NCBI GenBank assembly: GCA_028671895.1
Contig: CM053800.1
Location: 24,511,886-24,575,885, forward strand
Length of the DNA stretch: 64,000 bases
Direction: 5' to 3'
Source of the DNA: Oenanthe sinensis
Taxonomy: Eukaryota; Streptophyta; Magnoliopsida; Apiales; Apiaceae
Position numbers and translations under genes: made by a program. The notes below the pieces were generated by a model. That model ran no database searches and was not told the origin of the DNA. It was given only the letters and a program-made list of their open reading frames with translations. Positions 33,341 to 43,838 of this stretch are shown piece by piece (positions within the stretch are counted from its first letter, which is position 1; each line of letters starts with the position of its first letter).

Positions 33341-36094
33341 GCCAAATTTTCACAAGCTGCTACTTCAAAAGCCCAGTCCATCCCTAGCGTGTCTATCACA
33401 ACCACTCCACCTCACGAGAGTGGTTCTCCCCTTGCACAGTCAACACCTAGGATGGTTGCTGAGGATTCAGTGTCTTCTGAAGAGCCTGTTCCTTCAGTTA
33501 GGCCAGAAGTTTTACGAACTTCGAACGTACCTTCACCGGTACGTCCTGATGCTGCAGAGAGGATCGGTTCTACTGTTGTACTTGAACACTCTGCAGCCTC
33601 TCAGCCTGAGATTCCACCTCAGGACAAAACAGGAAACATTGATCCCATAATTGTTCCTCATTTTTCTTATCCAGTTTCTGCAGGTACTGCTTTGAATCTG
33701 AGTGCTATTATTGAAGACATACACGAGCGTGAGACAGGGAGTGAGTGTGAGCATTTAGGGAGTGAGGGACCTTCATTTTTAAGGCCCGAAACTGAGCGTC
33801 AAACACAAACAGAACGATTCTTAGAGCGAGAACACCTAAGCCAAACACCGTCCCTGGTTCTTGAAACTCTTGCCACACGTATGTCAACTGTAGAAAATCA
33901 GATGGAGCAGTTTGGGCAATCTATGGGGCAGTTAGGGGTTAATGTCGGCGATAACAAGCGAGCTCTTGATGACTACGCAGCACGTATGGCAGGTCAAGCC
34001 GAAGCTTTAAAAGATATGACGAACAAAGTCAATGACCTGGGCCATGCTGGTGGTGTCTTGGGCAGCACTCTGTATGACAGAATGGGGAGTGTTGAAAGCG
34101 TTCTGCATACACTGGCAACGGAGGTCAGTCGAATGATGTATGCAGTTCGGCATTTGGTTCCCCCGGAGTGCTTTGAAGAACATTTCACACAACCTCCCCC
34201 GGCTGATGATGATGGTACAGATGGTACAGGTGGTGCAGGTGGTGCTGCTGGACCTTCTGGTTTTGGTTCACATGCTGGTGGCTCTGGTGTACCAGGTGAT
34301 GTTCAGGATAACTCACCTAAGGGGGAGAAAGGAGGTAATGAGACGACACAACAGTCACCCCGTGCTGAAGAAGAGATTGATCCGATGGTGACTGATGAGG
34401 AGGCTCAGAGGAAGCGAAAGGGTAAAGCAGTGATGATTGAACAAGAAGAGCCATTCACTGACTTTGGTGATCAACAGGAACACGTGCAAGTTGATTCAGA
34501 TTCTGATATGGAAGACGTACCTCTAGCACATGCAATTAAGAGATCTTTGGAGGAACAAGGTGGAGGTGCTGGGGCGTCTGCTGAAGAGATTCCTGTTGAT
34601 GAGGAGACCCTGAAAGCTCAGCAGTTAGCTCTGGAACAAGCTCAATTTTTCAAAATGAAGATGATGCAAGATAAAGCTGTTTTTCTTGAGAAGCAAGTGG
34701 AGCTCAAGGAAAAGCAGTATGATCATGAGCTTGCCAGACTAGCTGACCCTCAAGTTGATCTGGACAAAAGGAGGATTGGACAGAAATGGGACGATGCACG
34801 AAAAATATTGATGGGGTCGTGTGCACATGGAGTTCATAATAAGGAGGCAGATGACTTGTTCTTCAACTTGAACATGAAGAATCCGATGACGATGGACTAT
34901 ATAAATGCTTTGAAGAGAATGATTTCTAAAGTCCGTGTTGGATACAAATCGGTGGATAATGAATGGCAAGTTATTTTGTCTTTAATTGATGGAGCCCCGA
35001 TGTCTTTTATGTATGTCGATGATCAGTTTATGTCGAGAAGATCTGCGTCGGAGTTGTTCTTGCTAGAAACTAAAATTCAATATTCTCAAGCTGAGGAGCT
35101 AAGCATTCTGTTTAGAGATCAGTTAATGCAGTTAGCAGAGGACAAGGGACCAGAATTCTCAGCCAATCCAGACGTTGTCAGAATGGTTGTTGATGGAAAG
35201 ATGAAGAGGGTTAGCATGGAAGAAAATGACTTGATGGCTCTATCGGTGGAATCCCTTAAAGCTGTTTGCAGACAAATGATGGGTAAGGGATTCACCTCGG
35301 ATATTAAAGAAAAATTAGTGGAGTTCATTGAGAAGATAATCTTCCAGAAGAGCAGTGAAATATGGAAGTGCGATGTCATTGCTCCAAATCCTCTTGATAA
35401 CGTGAAGATTGAGCCAGAGCTAATGCAAAGAAAATGGGATATTCTACAAGCTGTGAAAAGCGTAGATGAAGCTTTGACTCTTCCTTCAGGACCCCTGGAA
35501 CAAGGAGAGATAAGGGAGGCAGTTGGTGTTCCAGGAAGAGAAAGTGTATACTGGATTCATTCTTACACAGATGATACAGCTGATGCTTTGGTGTTCATTG
35601 ATGCAGACCAGAATCAAACCTTCTTGCATATGAGTAGGAAATGGCTGCTACAGACTCAAGATGCTGCATTTCTAGACAAAGTCAGAGATGAATTCAAATT
35701 TGGAGATGTAGAGGATAGGTTTGCAGATGAAAAGCAGAGACTGTTAAAGTACTTGTCTGAGGTAGTAAAGGAGAAAAGGAGAATGGAGTCAGATGCGGCT
35801 AGTAGGTTCAATACCAACCGTGTCAAGGGCTACCCTAAAATGATATACTGTCAGTTCAAAGCTGATAAAGCTCATTGGAAGCCTCAGCTCATCATGAAAA
35901 ACTTTGAGGACATTCCGAAGATCAGAACTACCCAGGAAGTTGATAAACTAAGAAGGCTTTTCAGACATCCATATCCAGAACCCAAGAATCCTCTGGAAAT
36001 GGAAGCAGTAAGTTTGCTGAATGCGAGATGGGCACAACTACACGATCCAGTATACAAAAGAGAACAGCAAAGGAAAGAAAGGCGCAGAAAATAA
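33341..36094 (+). CDS. Copia D ORF3, C-terminal segment (about 900 aa)
   Basis: This is in the same frame as 32060-33340 past the TGA; the first ATG is at 33389. It starts Ser/Pro-rich. At about 33870-34130 it has a helical region with regular Met/Gln/Leu spacing (probable coiled coil), then a Gly-rich loop, SPKGEKGGN encoded over an AGGGGGAG word (34320-34327), a basic patch (RKRKGKAVM) and a Glu/Gln-rich helix. The C-terminal domain has QKWDDARKIL and MMGKGFTSDI, parallel to Copia B ORF3. Beyond it lies a unique tail of about 230 residues (YWIHSYTDDTADALV; RLFRHPYPEPKNPLEME) ending in a very basic KREQQRKERRRK. It may bind nucleic acid, but no known enzyme motif is seen. Confidence 0.8.
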   Translation, partial: AKFSQAATSKAQSIPSVSITTTPPHESGSPLAQSTPRMVAEDSVSSEEPVPSVRPEVLRTSNVPSPVRPDAAERIGSTVVLEHSAASQPEIPPQDKTGNIDPIIVPHFSYPVSAGTALNLSAIIEDIHERETGSECEHLGSEGPSFLRPETERQTQTERFLEREHLSQTPSLVLETLATRMSTVENQMEQFGQSMGQLGVNVGDNKRALDDYAARMAGQAEALKDMTNKVNDLGHAGGVLGSTLYDRMGSVESVLHTLATEVSRMMYAVRHLVPPECFEEHFTQPPPADDDGTDGTGGAGGAAGPSGFGSHAGGSGVPGDVQDNSPKGEKGGNETTQQSPRAEEEIDPMVTDEEAQRKRKGKAVMIEQEEPFTDFGDQQEHVQVDSDSDMEDVPLAHAIKRSLEEQGGGAGASAEEIPVDEETLKAQQLALEQAQFFKMKMMQDKAVFLEKQVELKEKQYDHELARLADPQVDLDKRRIGQKWDDARKILMGSCAHGVHNKEADDLFFNLNMKNPMTMDYINALKRMISKVRVGYKSVDNEWQVILSLIDGAPMSFMYVDDQFMSRRSASELFLLETKIQYSQAEELSILFRDQLMQLAEDKGPEFSANPDVVRMVVDGKMKRVSMEENDLMALSVESLKAVCRQMMGKGFTSDIKEKLVEFIEKIIFQKSSEIWKCDVIAPNPLDNVKIEPELMQRKWDILQAVKSVDEALTLPSGPLEQGEIREAVGVPGRESVYWIHSYTDDTADALVFIDADQNQTFLHMSRKWLLQTQDAAFLDKVRDEFKFGDVEDRFADEKQRLLKYLSEVVKEKRRMESDAASRFNTNRVKGYPKMIYCQFKADKAHWKPQLIMKNFEDIPKIRTTQEVDKLRRLFRHPYPEPKNPLEMEAVSLLNARWAQLHDPVYKREQQRKERRRK

Positions 36095-36555
36095 GAAGAA
36101 GATAAGCGCAGTGCTGTTAAGGAAGTTAGGAAGGGGAAACGGAATTAGAGTTAAAGTTCAAAGGGATGTGAACTTGAAGTTGGAAAAACTTCATATCTTT
36201 TGGTTGCTCTAACTCACTTGAGGAAAATTCACCTGACCACGGTATGCGAGATAGGCTAATTCACCATACTGTAACCGTGAATCAGAGTGGATCCAATAAG
36301 GTGATATGAGTTGGACTGAAAGGTATGAAATAATCCAGGTGATAGAGATCATCTCAATGGTCTTTAATTCGAGGTTCGAATTTTCTTTCTAGCTTATATT
36401 TATTTTCTAAAGTTCTTTGTATTGTTTTCAAGTTTTTATTCAAGTGTAAAATGTGCAAGACATTAATGTTACTTATCTTTTCTCGTCTCATTATTTAGTT
36501 GAGTTATCCTTCTTTAATTTGAATGTCATTGTTAGACAATCAAATAGGGGGAGAT
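36095..36555 (+). other. Copia D 3' untranslated region and polypurine tract
   Basis: The stretch after ORF3 holds no gene I can support. It ends with the polypurine tract AGGGGGAGAT at 36546-36555, directly before the TG of the 3' LTR. Confidence 0.88.
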
Positions 36556-37833
36556 TGAAAGGCAGAGTGTTTAAACTTGTAACACTATAATTTATGTAAC
36601 TCAACTAAAGAAAAGATACTTAACCCGAAGACAATCAAGAACGAGAAGTCACAAAGAAATCAATACAAATGAAGACAAAGTAATTGATACAATTCAACAT
36701 GTTAAATATGATCAAACAAAGAAGAAATCATTGGAAGAAGTTCAAGTCAAAGTTGTTCATGCCCCAGTGATTTGTAACTCAAAGAATCAAGATCATAACT
36801 ATCAGTATCAATAAGACTAATTGATTTCAAGTGAAAAAGAAGGAAAGCAATTGTTGGAAAGCCACATTTCTAATTGAACATGGTAATCTATTCAGAAGCA
36901 AGAAACCTATCAAGACTAGTCACTTATGAACCAGACCAGTGCATCAAGTGTCAGGACATTGGTAGCAAGTTCATGTCAGTAGTAGAGATCCAAGTTCAAG
37001 AGCTTGTTGAAGAAAATAGAAGACATGAAGAAATCACAAGTTCAAGATGTTGCATTGAAGTTTCAAGTTGAAGCCCAGAATTTCTCTAAGTACTTACAAG
37101 GGAACCTATGTAGAAATTCCTATCTAGAAATTCTGGATAAATTTCTACTTAGAGCCAAGTAGAAATTCTCGAGTTGGAAATATTCTCTAAGTACTCAACT
37201 CAGGAAGCTATCTCGAATTTCCTATGTCGAAATTCCTAAGTCGAATTTCCTATGTAGAAATTCTGGAGGTGAAAATATTTTCTAAGTACTCAGGAAGAAG
37301 GCTATCTCGAATTTTCTATGTAGAAATTCCTAAGTAGAAATTTCTATGTAGAAATTCTACTTAGAATTCGAGATAGAGCCAAGTAGAATTTCCTATGTAG
37401 AAATTCTACATAGAGGACAGTTTCAACATGACACATGGCATCATCCTGGTGGCAGATTTCCAAGCTTTCAAGACAAGATAAGATTCACGTGGACAACATT
37501 GGACCACTCATATCTTATCTTTTGAAGACTACAAGTCATAGATTACAAAGTAGTATAAATAGAAGTACTTGTGTAACTTATAGAGGAGAGCAATATTCAA
37601 GAGAAACACTTGTAATAAAGAGAGAGTATATTCACAGAGCTTAGTATCATTTACTACCCTCTTTACTTCTGTTGTACTATTGTAATGAATGTTGTAGCAA
37701 CCCTTTCAAGTTATATATAAGACATATATTCCTTGAATCATTGTGTTCATTTATTACATAGTATTTATTGCTTCATTAATTCGAAAAGTTGTATTCACCC
37801 CCCCCCCCCTCTACAACACATTTGGACCTAACA
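36556..37833 (+). repeat. Copia D 3' LTR
   Basis: This LTR is 1278 bp and matches 22656-23931 with two substitutions and two extra C in the C-tract (12). The TATA box is at 37554-37560. Ending at CCTAACA, it is followed by the target duplication gcttt (37834-37838). Confidence 0.96.
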
Positions 37834-38457
37834 GCTTTGCAGCTCAAAAACTGCCACCCTACTTCTAATCCATGGCCTTAGGCCTTGCTGAAACCTCTTA
37901 GCCTTCTTAACATCAGTATTGACAAATTCTGGCACAAACCTGGCCATCTCAGAAAACTTGGCCTCGTACTCTGCCACACTCATACCTCCTTGCTTCAGTT
38001 CTAGAAATTTAATCTCCATCTGGTCCTTCATGAAACTAGGAAAGTACTTTTCTAAAAACAATTTTGTAAACTGATCCCAAGAAATCACACCTTCACCCTG
38101 AAGCATCTTCGTAGACTCCCACCAGTAACCGGCTTCAGCTTTGAGAAAATAACTAGCATACTCAGTCTTCTTATCCTCACTTACGTCTACCAGCTGAAAA
38201 GCTTTTTCCATCTCCTTAAGCCATGTCTGGGCTTCTACTGGGTCTGTGGATCCTTTGAATTCAGGTGGTTTCACTGCTTGAAAAGATTTAAAGGTAACTG
38301 CTGGGGGTGCGGAAGGTCTTTGCTGTTGCTGGGTTAAAAGAGCTGTTTGCTGTTGTAGCAACTGAATGAGTTGGGCAACTGTAGGGTCCATGGGGTTTTG
38401 ATCTTGAGTATTATGGTTCTGAGACGAATTTGAGGTGTTTCTTTTCTTTGGCGGCAT
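37834..38457 (-). pseudogene. gag: Gypsy C gag, 5' part
   Basis: The start MPPKKRN at 38457 is followed by a Gln-rich stretch. The retrotransposon gag (capsid) domain then runs from about residue 60: FKSFQAVKPPEFKGS, AQTWLKEMEKAF, SWDQFTKLFLEKYFP, VAEYEAKFSEMARFVPE, and a GLRPWIRSRV block. After 208 codons the frame is cut by Copia D and continues in phase at 22650. This half has no stop. The product would form the particle core together with the zinc knuckles encoded near 22215-22390. Confidence 0.92.
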
Positions 38458-38901
38458 TTACTATAGGGAAACAAGCAACTTATTAAGCAATACACTACAT
38501 TGTATCGTAACCAGTTCAAATACTTTTTAAAACCATTTGGGAATTAAAAACACTTATTTAAAAAAATCAATCTTGTAGCATCATTACTACATAAGTTGCC
38601 TGTATATCAAGGATATAAAGGTTCTATAGAAAATAGGTTAGCACAACAGGTATAAATAAGATACTGGTAAAGGTAAGAAACAGTTTATGGACAATTATGC
38701 GAAAAAGTAAATGACAGATATATCGGAAGATACTGGAACTGAAAAGAAATCACAAATAGATACGAAAAGTGCCAAAGTGCAGGATAAGTTAAAGTACAAC
38801 CACAAAATAAAAGTACTGAAAAGTAAACAGAAATAAAATCTGGACAAGTGTGCTAGAGGGCTCTAACAAATGTCCCTTCTAACACTCAAACATCCTGACA
38901 T

Positions 38902-39345
38902 CTAATCTCCCCGGTGATCCCTGTCTCGGACAGCCCTGAGTCCAATCAGCAGTCTACTAAGCACCCGGGTCAACTCTCCTGCCCGCTCCGCCACATCATC
39001 TGGAAATGCTCTAGCCGCTATCTGCCTACGTCCCTCTTCCTCGACAGCCCTAATCCGCTCTTCCCACCACTCGACAGGATGCACAGGGACTCGTAACTGG
39101 CCTAGAGTAATGGATGGCCTATAAACTCTACGGCGAATAGGGGCACCAGTACTCCCTGAGGGTAGGTCAGGCTGAGCAGGGGGCTCAGGAATCAGCTCCT
39201 CCTCGCTCTCAGAACTAGATATGACTATAGCATCATCGTCAGTATCCGAAGAAAATTCAGAGGAACCAGGAGAGGGTGGTGGTTGTGAAATAATGCCACG
39301 AGCCTGCAATAATATAATATACAAAGCAAAAAGGGATAAGATCAC
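38902..39345 (-). CDS. Small ORF upstream of gag in Gypsy C (ORF0 candidate, 147 aa)
   Basis: This uninterrupted ORF lies in the leader between the right LTR and gag. The first 15 residues are hydrophobic, but they may be intronic: on the - strand ATTGCAG/G at 39304/39303 looks like a splice acceptor, after which the protein reads ARGIISQPPPSPGSSEF. It continues with an acidic Ser-rich part (VISSSESEEELIPEPP), a basic patch (PIRRRVYRP) and a helical Arg/Glu-rich end. The function is unknown. Its survival open while gag-pol has gathered stops is suggestive but could be chance for 147 codons. The neighbouring stretches 38458-38901 and 39346-39482 show no gene. Confidence 0.5.
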   Translation of the reverse strand: MILSLFALYIILLQARGIISQPPPSPGSSEFSSDTDDDAIVISSSESEEELIPEPPAQPDLPSGSTGAPIRRRVYRPSITLGQLRVPVHPVEWWEERIRAVEEEGRRQIAARAFPDDVAERAGELTRVLSRLLIGLRAVRDRDHRGD

Positions 39346-39482
39346 CTTAAATCTACAGCTGAAAATCCTAACGTCTAAACCACTCTTCGTTATCTAATCC
39401 TATCTTATCATTACTTTTTTTTTTAATTAAATGATCTACTTGTTTAACTTAATCCTGGCTTGTTTCAGTGACCAAAACCTTA

Positions 39483-39495
39483 GCTCTGATACCAA
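39483..39495 (-). other. Gypsy C primer binding site (initiator tRNA-Met type)
   Basis: On the - strand TTGGTATCAGAGC lies four bases after the LTR end (GGGCGTCA, then CAGG). It fixes the right LTR as the 5' LTR of this reverse-oriented element. Confidence 0.92.
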
Positions 39496-39499
39496 CCTG

Positions 39500-42400
39500 T
39501 GACGCCCTCCCGACCTGGGGTCTAGATCGGGGAGTCACTAACACTCTATATGCATGCACCCTAAATAACAATAATAGAAAATACGCATAAATATGACCCC
39601 GACTACTAGCCTGGACCTTTCAAGGTAATGGTATGAAACAAGCACACAACTACATTCATTTATATTTACATTTACAGTAACCAAAATAATATTACAACTC
39701 CTGAAACATCTCAAAATCTACTAATAAAATACAAGACTAAACAAAGTCTTTTCCTTCCAACCCTGCCTTGATCCTACCTGTTCCCTCTCAGCCAGCCTAG
39801 CATAGTTCATGAAAGACATATTCTTCCTGGCAGTCTGCTTAATACGGACCATGATTCTCAAAAGCTGTAGATGTTAGAAAATAAAAGAATGAGCTACAAA
39901 AGCTCAGCAAGTAACCATATAGGTTAAAAACAGTTCTACAGGCTTATATATAATTTAAAAAGTCTTTTCTCAAAACCATACTTTAAAAATCATTGCTGGA
40001 CCTCATTGTCCCAAAATTGTAATTAAAATTCTAGTCAGGGTATTCATTACTCGCAAAACTTTCTTTTATAAAACCACTGGCAGGGTTAAATAATTTCAAT
40101 AACTGGTGCAAGGTAAATAAGAAACTGGAAAGTAATAATCAATTGCAAGTATAGGAGTAATCTGCAGGGTTAGATGGATAACAGGAAGTAATGTATAACA
40201 ATTGAAACAAGGTCAACTCAAGATATATCTGATAGTTGAAGCTGTATATGACAGGTTATAACAAGGCATTTCATTATTCATTACTAATCATTTCAAAGTC
40301 CATTTGTAAAAAAAAACTGTCCTTTCATTAGGACTGATTCTTTCAAAACATTTTATAAAACTGTCCTCTCATTAGGACCTTGCTTTTCAAATCATTTATA
40401 AAAACTGTCCTCTCATTAGGACCTTTATTGATTAGAAACAATTCATTTTGATTGGAGTTTTCTCACAACGCCAGACAATACGGGTGATCAGCCACGTAAA
40501 GTCCCCATAACGGACTAAAGTCCCTCTGGACATAAAGAGTACTCATAAAGGCACTTATTGCCATTGGCCTTGGGCTATCTCATTATAGCCATTGACTATC
40601 TCATTATAGTCTTCACATAAAAAGTGCTGGACCGGCGTCACTCGGCCTCTTACGCCTCCAACCTATAGGAATCCGCAGAAACCATTTTGATCGGAATTCC
40701 TATAATAACCAAAACCTTTCTTTTTAAAGTTACCAAATCATTTGATGAAAAAGACTTCTTGAAAGTCGGATTCCATATTTAAATCCATTTTTAAGATTAT
40801 TAGACAGAGGTAAAGTTTATTCCAGGATAAATCTCAAAACAAGTCTTTGTTGTACTAAAGTAGGCAGAAATCTTGAACTAGGGACCAAAACCAAGATACA
40901 GTAGTAAAGTCAGGTTGCAGGGTCAATTCACAGGTATAACAAGATGTTTTGAAAACAGTTGTACGGCATTTAATTGTAACAGTAGTTAGGTAATAGCAAC
41001 AGGGTAAGTTCAGAATTAAAGTGCAAGTATTCATAGTTAAGAAAATAGTGATAGCATAGGTCACATTTCAAGGTCACTGGTTTAAGATTTGTAAAACTAG
41101 TTTATAAGCTGTCAGTAACAGTTCAGGGATTGAAAATGTTAAAGTGCAATTAAAGACTGGTATAAGGTTGCAGGGTCATAAAGCAGTTTATAAAACAGTT
41201 CACTATACAGTTCATAAAACAGTGCTTAAGTTAAAAGAGATTAGGCAGTAGTTACTTGCCTTAAAAAGAATGCTACAGCTGCTGAACAGGTAGATCGCCT
41301 ACACCAGACACTAACTCTCTACTTTAGCTTTCCCCTTGTCCTTTATCTCAATGTCCTTCGTAGCTACACATAAATAATACTATTTCAGTAACTTATATAC
41401 TCTCGACGTTCTCATTAACGTCTAACTATTCTACCCTTTCGATAATGTAACCCTTTAATACATATGTATAATGTACAGTAGGCATACTCTACTATATTAT
41501 CACTTCTACGCTGGCAAGCAAGTAGCACATAGACAATTATATCATTCACAGCATTCTTGACTGATAGCATTTCCTAGACAGAAGTGGTGTGCCAATAGTG
41601 TCTTACAAAAATCATTTTAGTTTTAGAAAATTTGGCAGCACCTCCCCTGTAATTGGAGCTATCCGTCGGAATACAACCGACACAAACAACATCAATGTCA
41701 ATCGTACGTAATTAGACAATCCTATTTAGTACCAAATCCATGTCAATCAAGCAATATCTATAAACATTAATAATACTATTGCCATTCCAATACACAAGAA
41801 TTCGAATATAGCATTGTATATACATATATATTCGAAATATGATCTTTTAACTAAAGAATTAATTACAGTTAACTTATATCTTTCTAATAGCTTTAACAAC
41901 TGGCCTAATTACATAACATAACTTGCATTTCCACTATTCCATTTCAATTTGCCAAAGAATTGGACATAAGATTAAAAAATAAACATGTATATAAACAATA
42001 TATTCACAATCTTTCATATCTCATTCGAATTACTACATACAGATTACACAATTATCAGTTCATTATCTAAGCATGGCAATTAGCATCAATTAATTCAAGC
42101 TTATGTTGCCATTAATCCAAATTCGAACATAATATATATACATATATTCGAATTTTAACTAATGCTAGAGAAACTGCAGCAATCGGCTATAACATTTTAA
42201 TTTAACACTTGACTAAATTAAATTCATCATATAAGGATGCTCACAACAAGCAACTAGCATGTGCCACCGATCGGAAAAATCAAATTATAGCCGGAAAATA
42301 TAAAATTTTGACATGCAACTCTCGATTGGCAATACATCGGACTCACAGCAGCCACAACAATCATTCACGAGCTTCATTACTACCATATTAATACAAACGA

Positions 42401-43650
42401 AGCTTATACAAGACCTTGAAATCGAAGTGCTACAATCTAAATCGGAAAATCACCATACAATTCGGAATTAGAGCATGCAACATTTGTAATTACTAAAATT
42501 AGTATGTAAATTGCGTAGAGGCTCAAGTAACATCATTGCCATGACCTGCCAGCTCGTAATAGTCATCACCGGTGGCCAAAGCTCCGGTGGAGTTCCGTTC
42601 ATCGGATTCTCAACACCTAGTTTTGATTTCCTTGTTATCCATCATAGTTAACATCACAACACAGCTTCGGAATTACAGATAACTAACTAACAGGGCTTGC
42701 ATGTCACTCTACAGCATAGATATACACACGGCACACATAATACATACGGCATATACATACATGCAAAGCAAGACACATGGATTGTATAGCATCTACAACT
42801 CGATTACTAACATATATCGAAGAAAGCACAAGCAAATTACTTATAAATCAAATGGAACAAGAAAATCGCACAAAGAAGAGAGAAAAACTGGACCTAAAGA
42901 CAAAGATGCAGAACCAAGAAAATGAAAGTGGGCGGTGGCTGATGTTATAAAGCTAGGGGCAAGGAAGTAATTTCACATTGCTGCTTTTCTAATTTAAAAC
43001 AATTTAAAATCGAATTTTGAGAGAAACAGGGTACAAAATAAGTTTTATATTTTTCAAATAAAGAATATAAATTTAGAAGCTCATCCATATTTTTAAAATA
43101 TTTTTCTGATGAATCAATAATTAACTAAAAATCGGGGAAGTTTAGGCACTTTAAATGGAAATAAAAGTAGAAAATCTTTGAAAATATTTTGGGGCTCAAA
43201 TAAAATAATTTTTTATTTTTCAAAAGTCTCAAAATATATAAGGATCATTTTGGAAAAGATTTCATGATTTTTGGACATTCCAATAATTAAATATGGAATT
43301 TAGAAGAGAAATATTTCCAGGATAAAACAAGAATAAAAGATTTATATAAACTCACTGGGACTAGAATTAAATACATCACTATTTTGAGAAAGTCTCTAAA
43401 ATCACATAGAAGCTACATATAAAATTTCATAATTATTGGACACACCAATAATTTTATAAAAATCAAACAGTTACTCAATTAAGCATGGAAAATCAATTAA
43501 TCACTTAATTAAAACACTTAAGCATAATGCGGTCAAACAGGCAGTCAACTAGACATATAAAAAGATCATATATCATATCTTAACACATTAAAACATATAA
43601 ATCATATACCTCATATTATTCAAATAGATTTAATTATCTCGATCGTTACA
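39500..43650 (-). repeat. Gypsy C 5' LTR (right copy)
   Basis: This LTR is 4151 bp, the same length as 14526-18676. Differences from the left copy are mainly single transitions (about 35 noted by eye). The small ORFs at about 40855-41064, 42209-42391 and 42701-42925 are copies of those in the left LTR and have no coding features I trust. Confidence 0.94.
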
Positions 43651-43833
43651 TAAACTTTCTACTAATTAATTTTGTAATACTTTTCAAGTTAAAATTATAT
43701 CTTCTACTTGAACAGTATTTCATTTCAATTAATATTTCGTGTGAATTTAAAATAATATTTTTAAATCCAATATTCCGCGATAATTAATAGATATTGTATT
43801 CAATCCCCCCTTCTACAATATCAGGGACCAACA
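43651..43833 (+). repeat. Copia B 3' LTR, second part
   Basis: This begins with the repeated taaact and continues the LTR matching 2472-2654, ending GGACCAACA. The C-tract reads AATCCCCCC here against AACCCCCCC in the 5' LTR. It is followed by the target copy agtga (43834-43838). Confidence 0.94.
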
Positions 43834-43838
43834 AGTGA

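Larger units (their letters stand above)
22656..37833 (+). mobile_element. Copia D (Sirevirus-like Ty1/copia), young and nearly intact
   Basis: This 15178-bp element lies inside the gag gene of Gypsy C with a perfect 5-bp duplication. The LTRs differ by two substitutions and a C-run of 10 versus 12. Gag (814 codons) and pol (1118 codons) are unbroken. ORF3 has a single in-frame TGA. It is the innermost and youngest element of the nest. Its LTRs, leader and post-pol spacer are filled with TTCGACTTAG/TTCGAGATAG/TTCTACATAG-type words. Confidence 0.95.
14526..43650 (-). mobile_element. Gypsy C (Tekay/Del-type chromovirus), interrupted by Copia D
   Basis: This is a complete Ty3/gypsy element on the - strand, inserted in the 3' LTR of Copia B. 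Its own length is about 13.9 kb without Copia D. It has two LTRs of 4151 bp, an initiator-Met primer site next to the right LTR and a polypurine tract next to the left one. Gag-pol ends in a chromodomain, which with the long LTRs indicates the Tekay/Del lineage. The flanking repeat taaact is found at 14519-14524 and 43651-43656, with one extra a at 14525. Several stops and a frameshift make it inactive. The LTRs differ at about 35 positions by eye. Confidence 0.93.
1281..43833 (+). mobile_element. Copia B (Sirevirus-like Ty1/copia), interrupted by Gypsy C
   Basis: This is a complete element with both LTRs, inserted in the integrase gene of Copia A. Its own DNA is 1281-14524 plus 43657-43833, about 13.4 kb. 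The order is LTR, PBS, gag, pol, spacer, ORF3, PPT, LTR. The 3' LTR was later split by Gypsy C. The LTRs differ by about 13 substitutions in 1363 bp plus an 11-bp indel, counted by eye. Gag has two premature stops and pol two, so the copy is dead on its own. It carries many AGTCATACCGA motifs in the LTRs and the post-pol spacer. Confidence 0.93.

Noticed and set aside
32060..36094. Envelope gene in Copia D
   Set aside because: The position matches the env-like ORF of Sireviruses, but I see no signal peptide, transmembrane helix or cleavage site.
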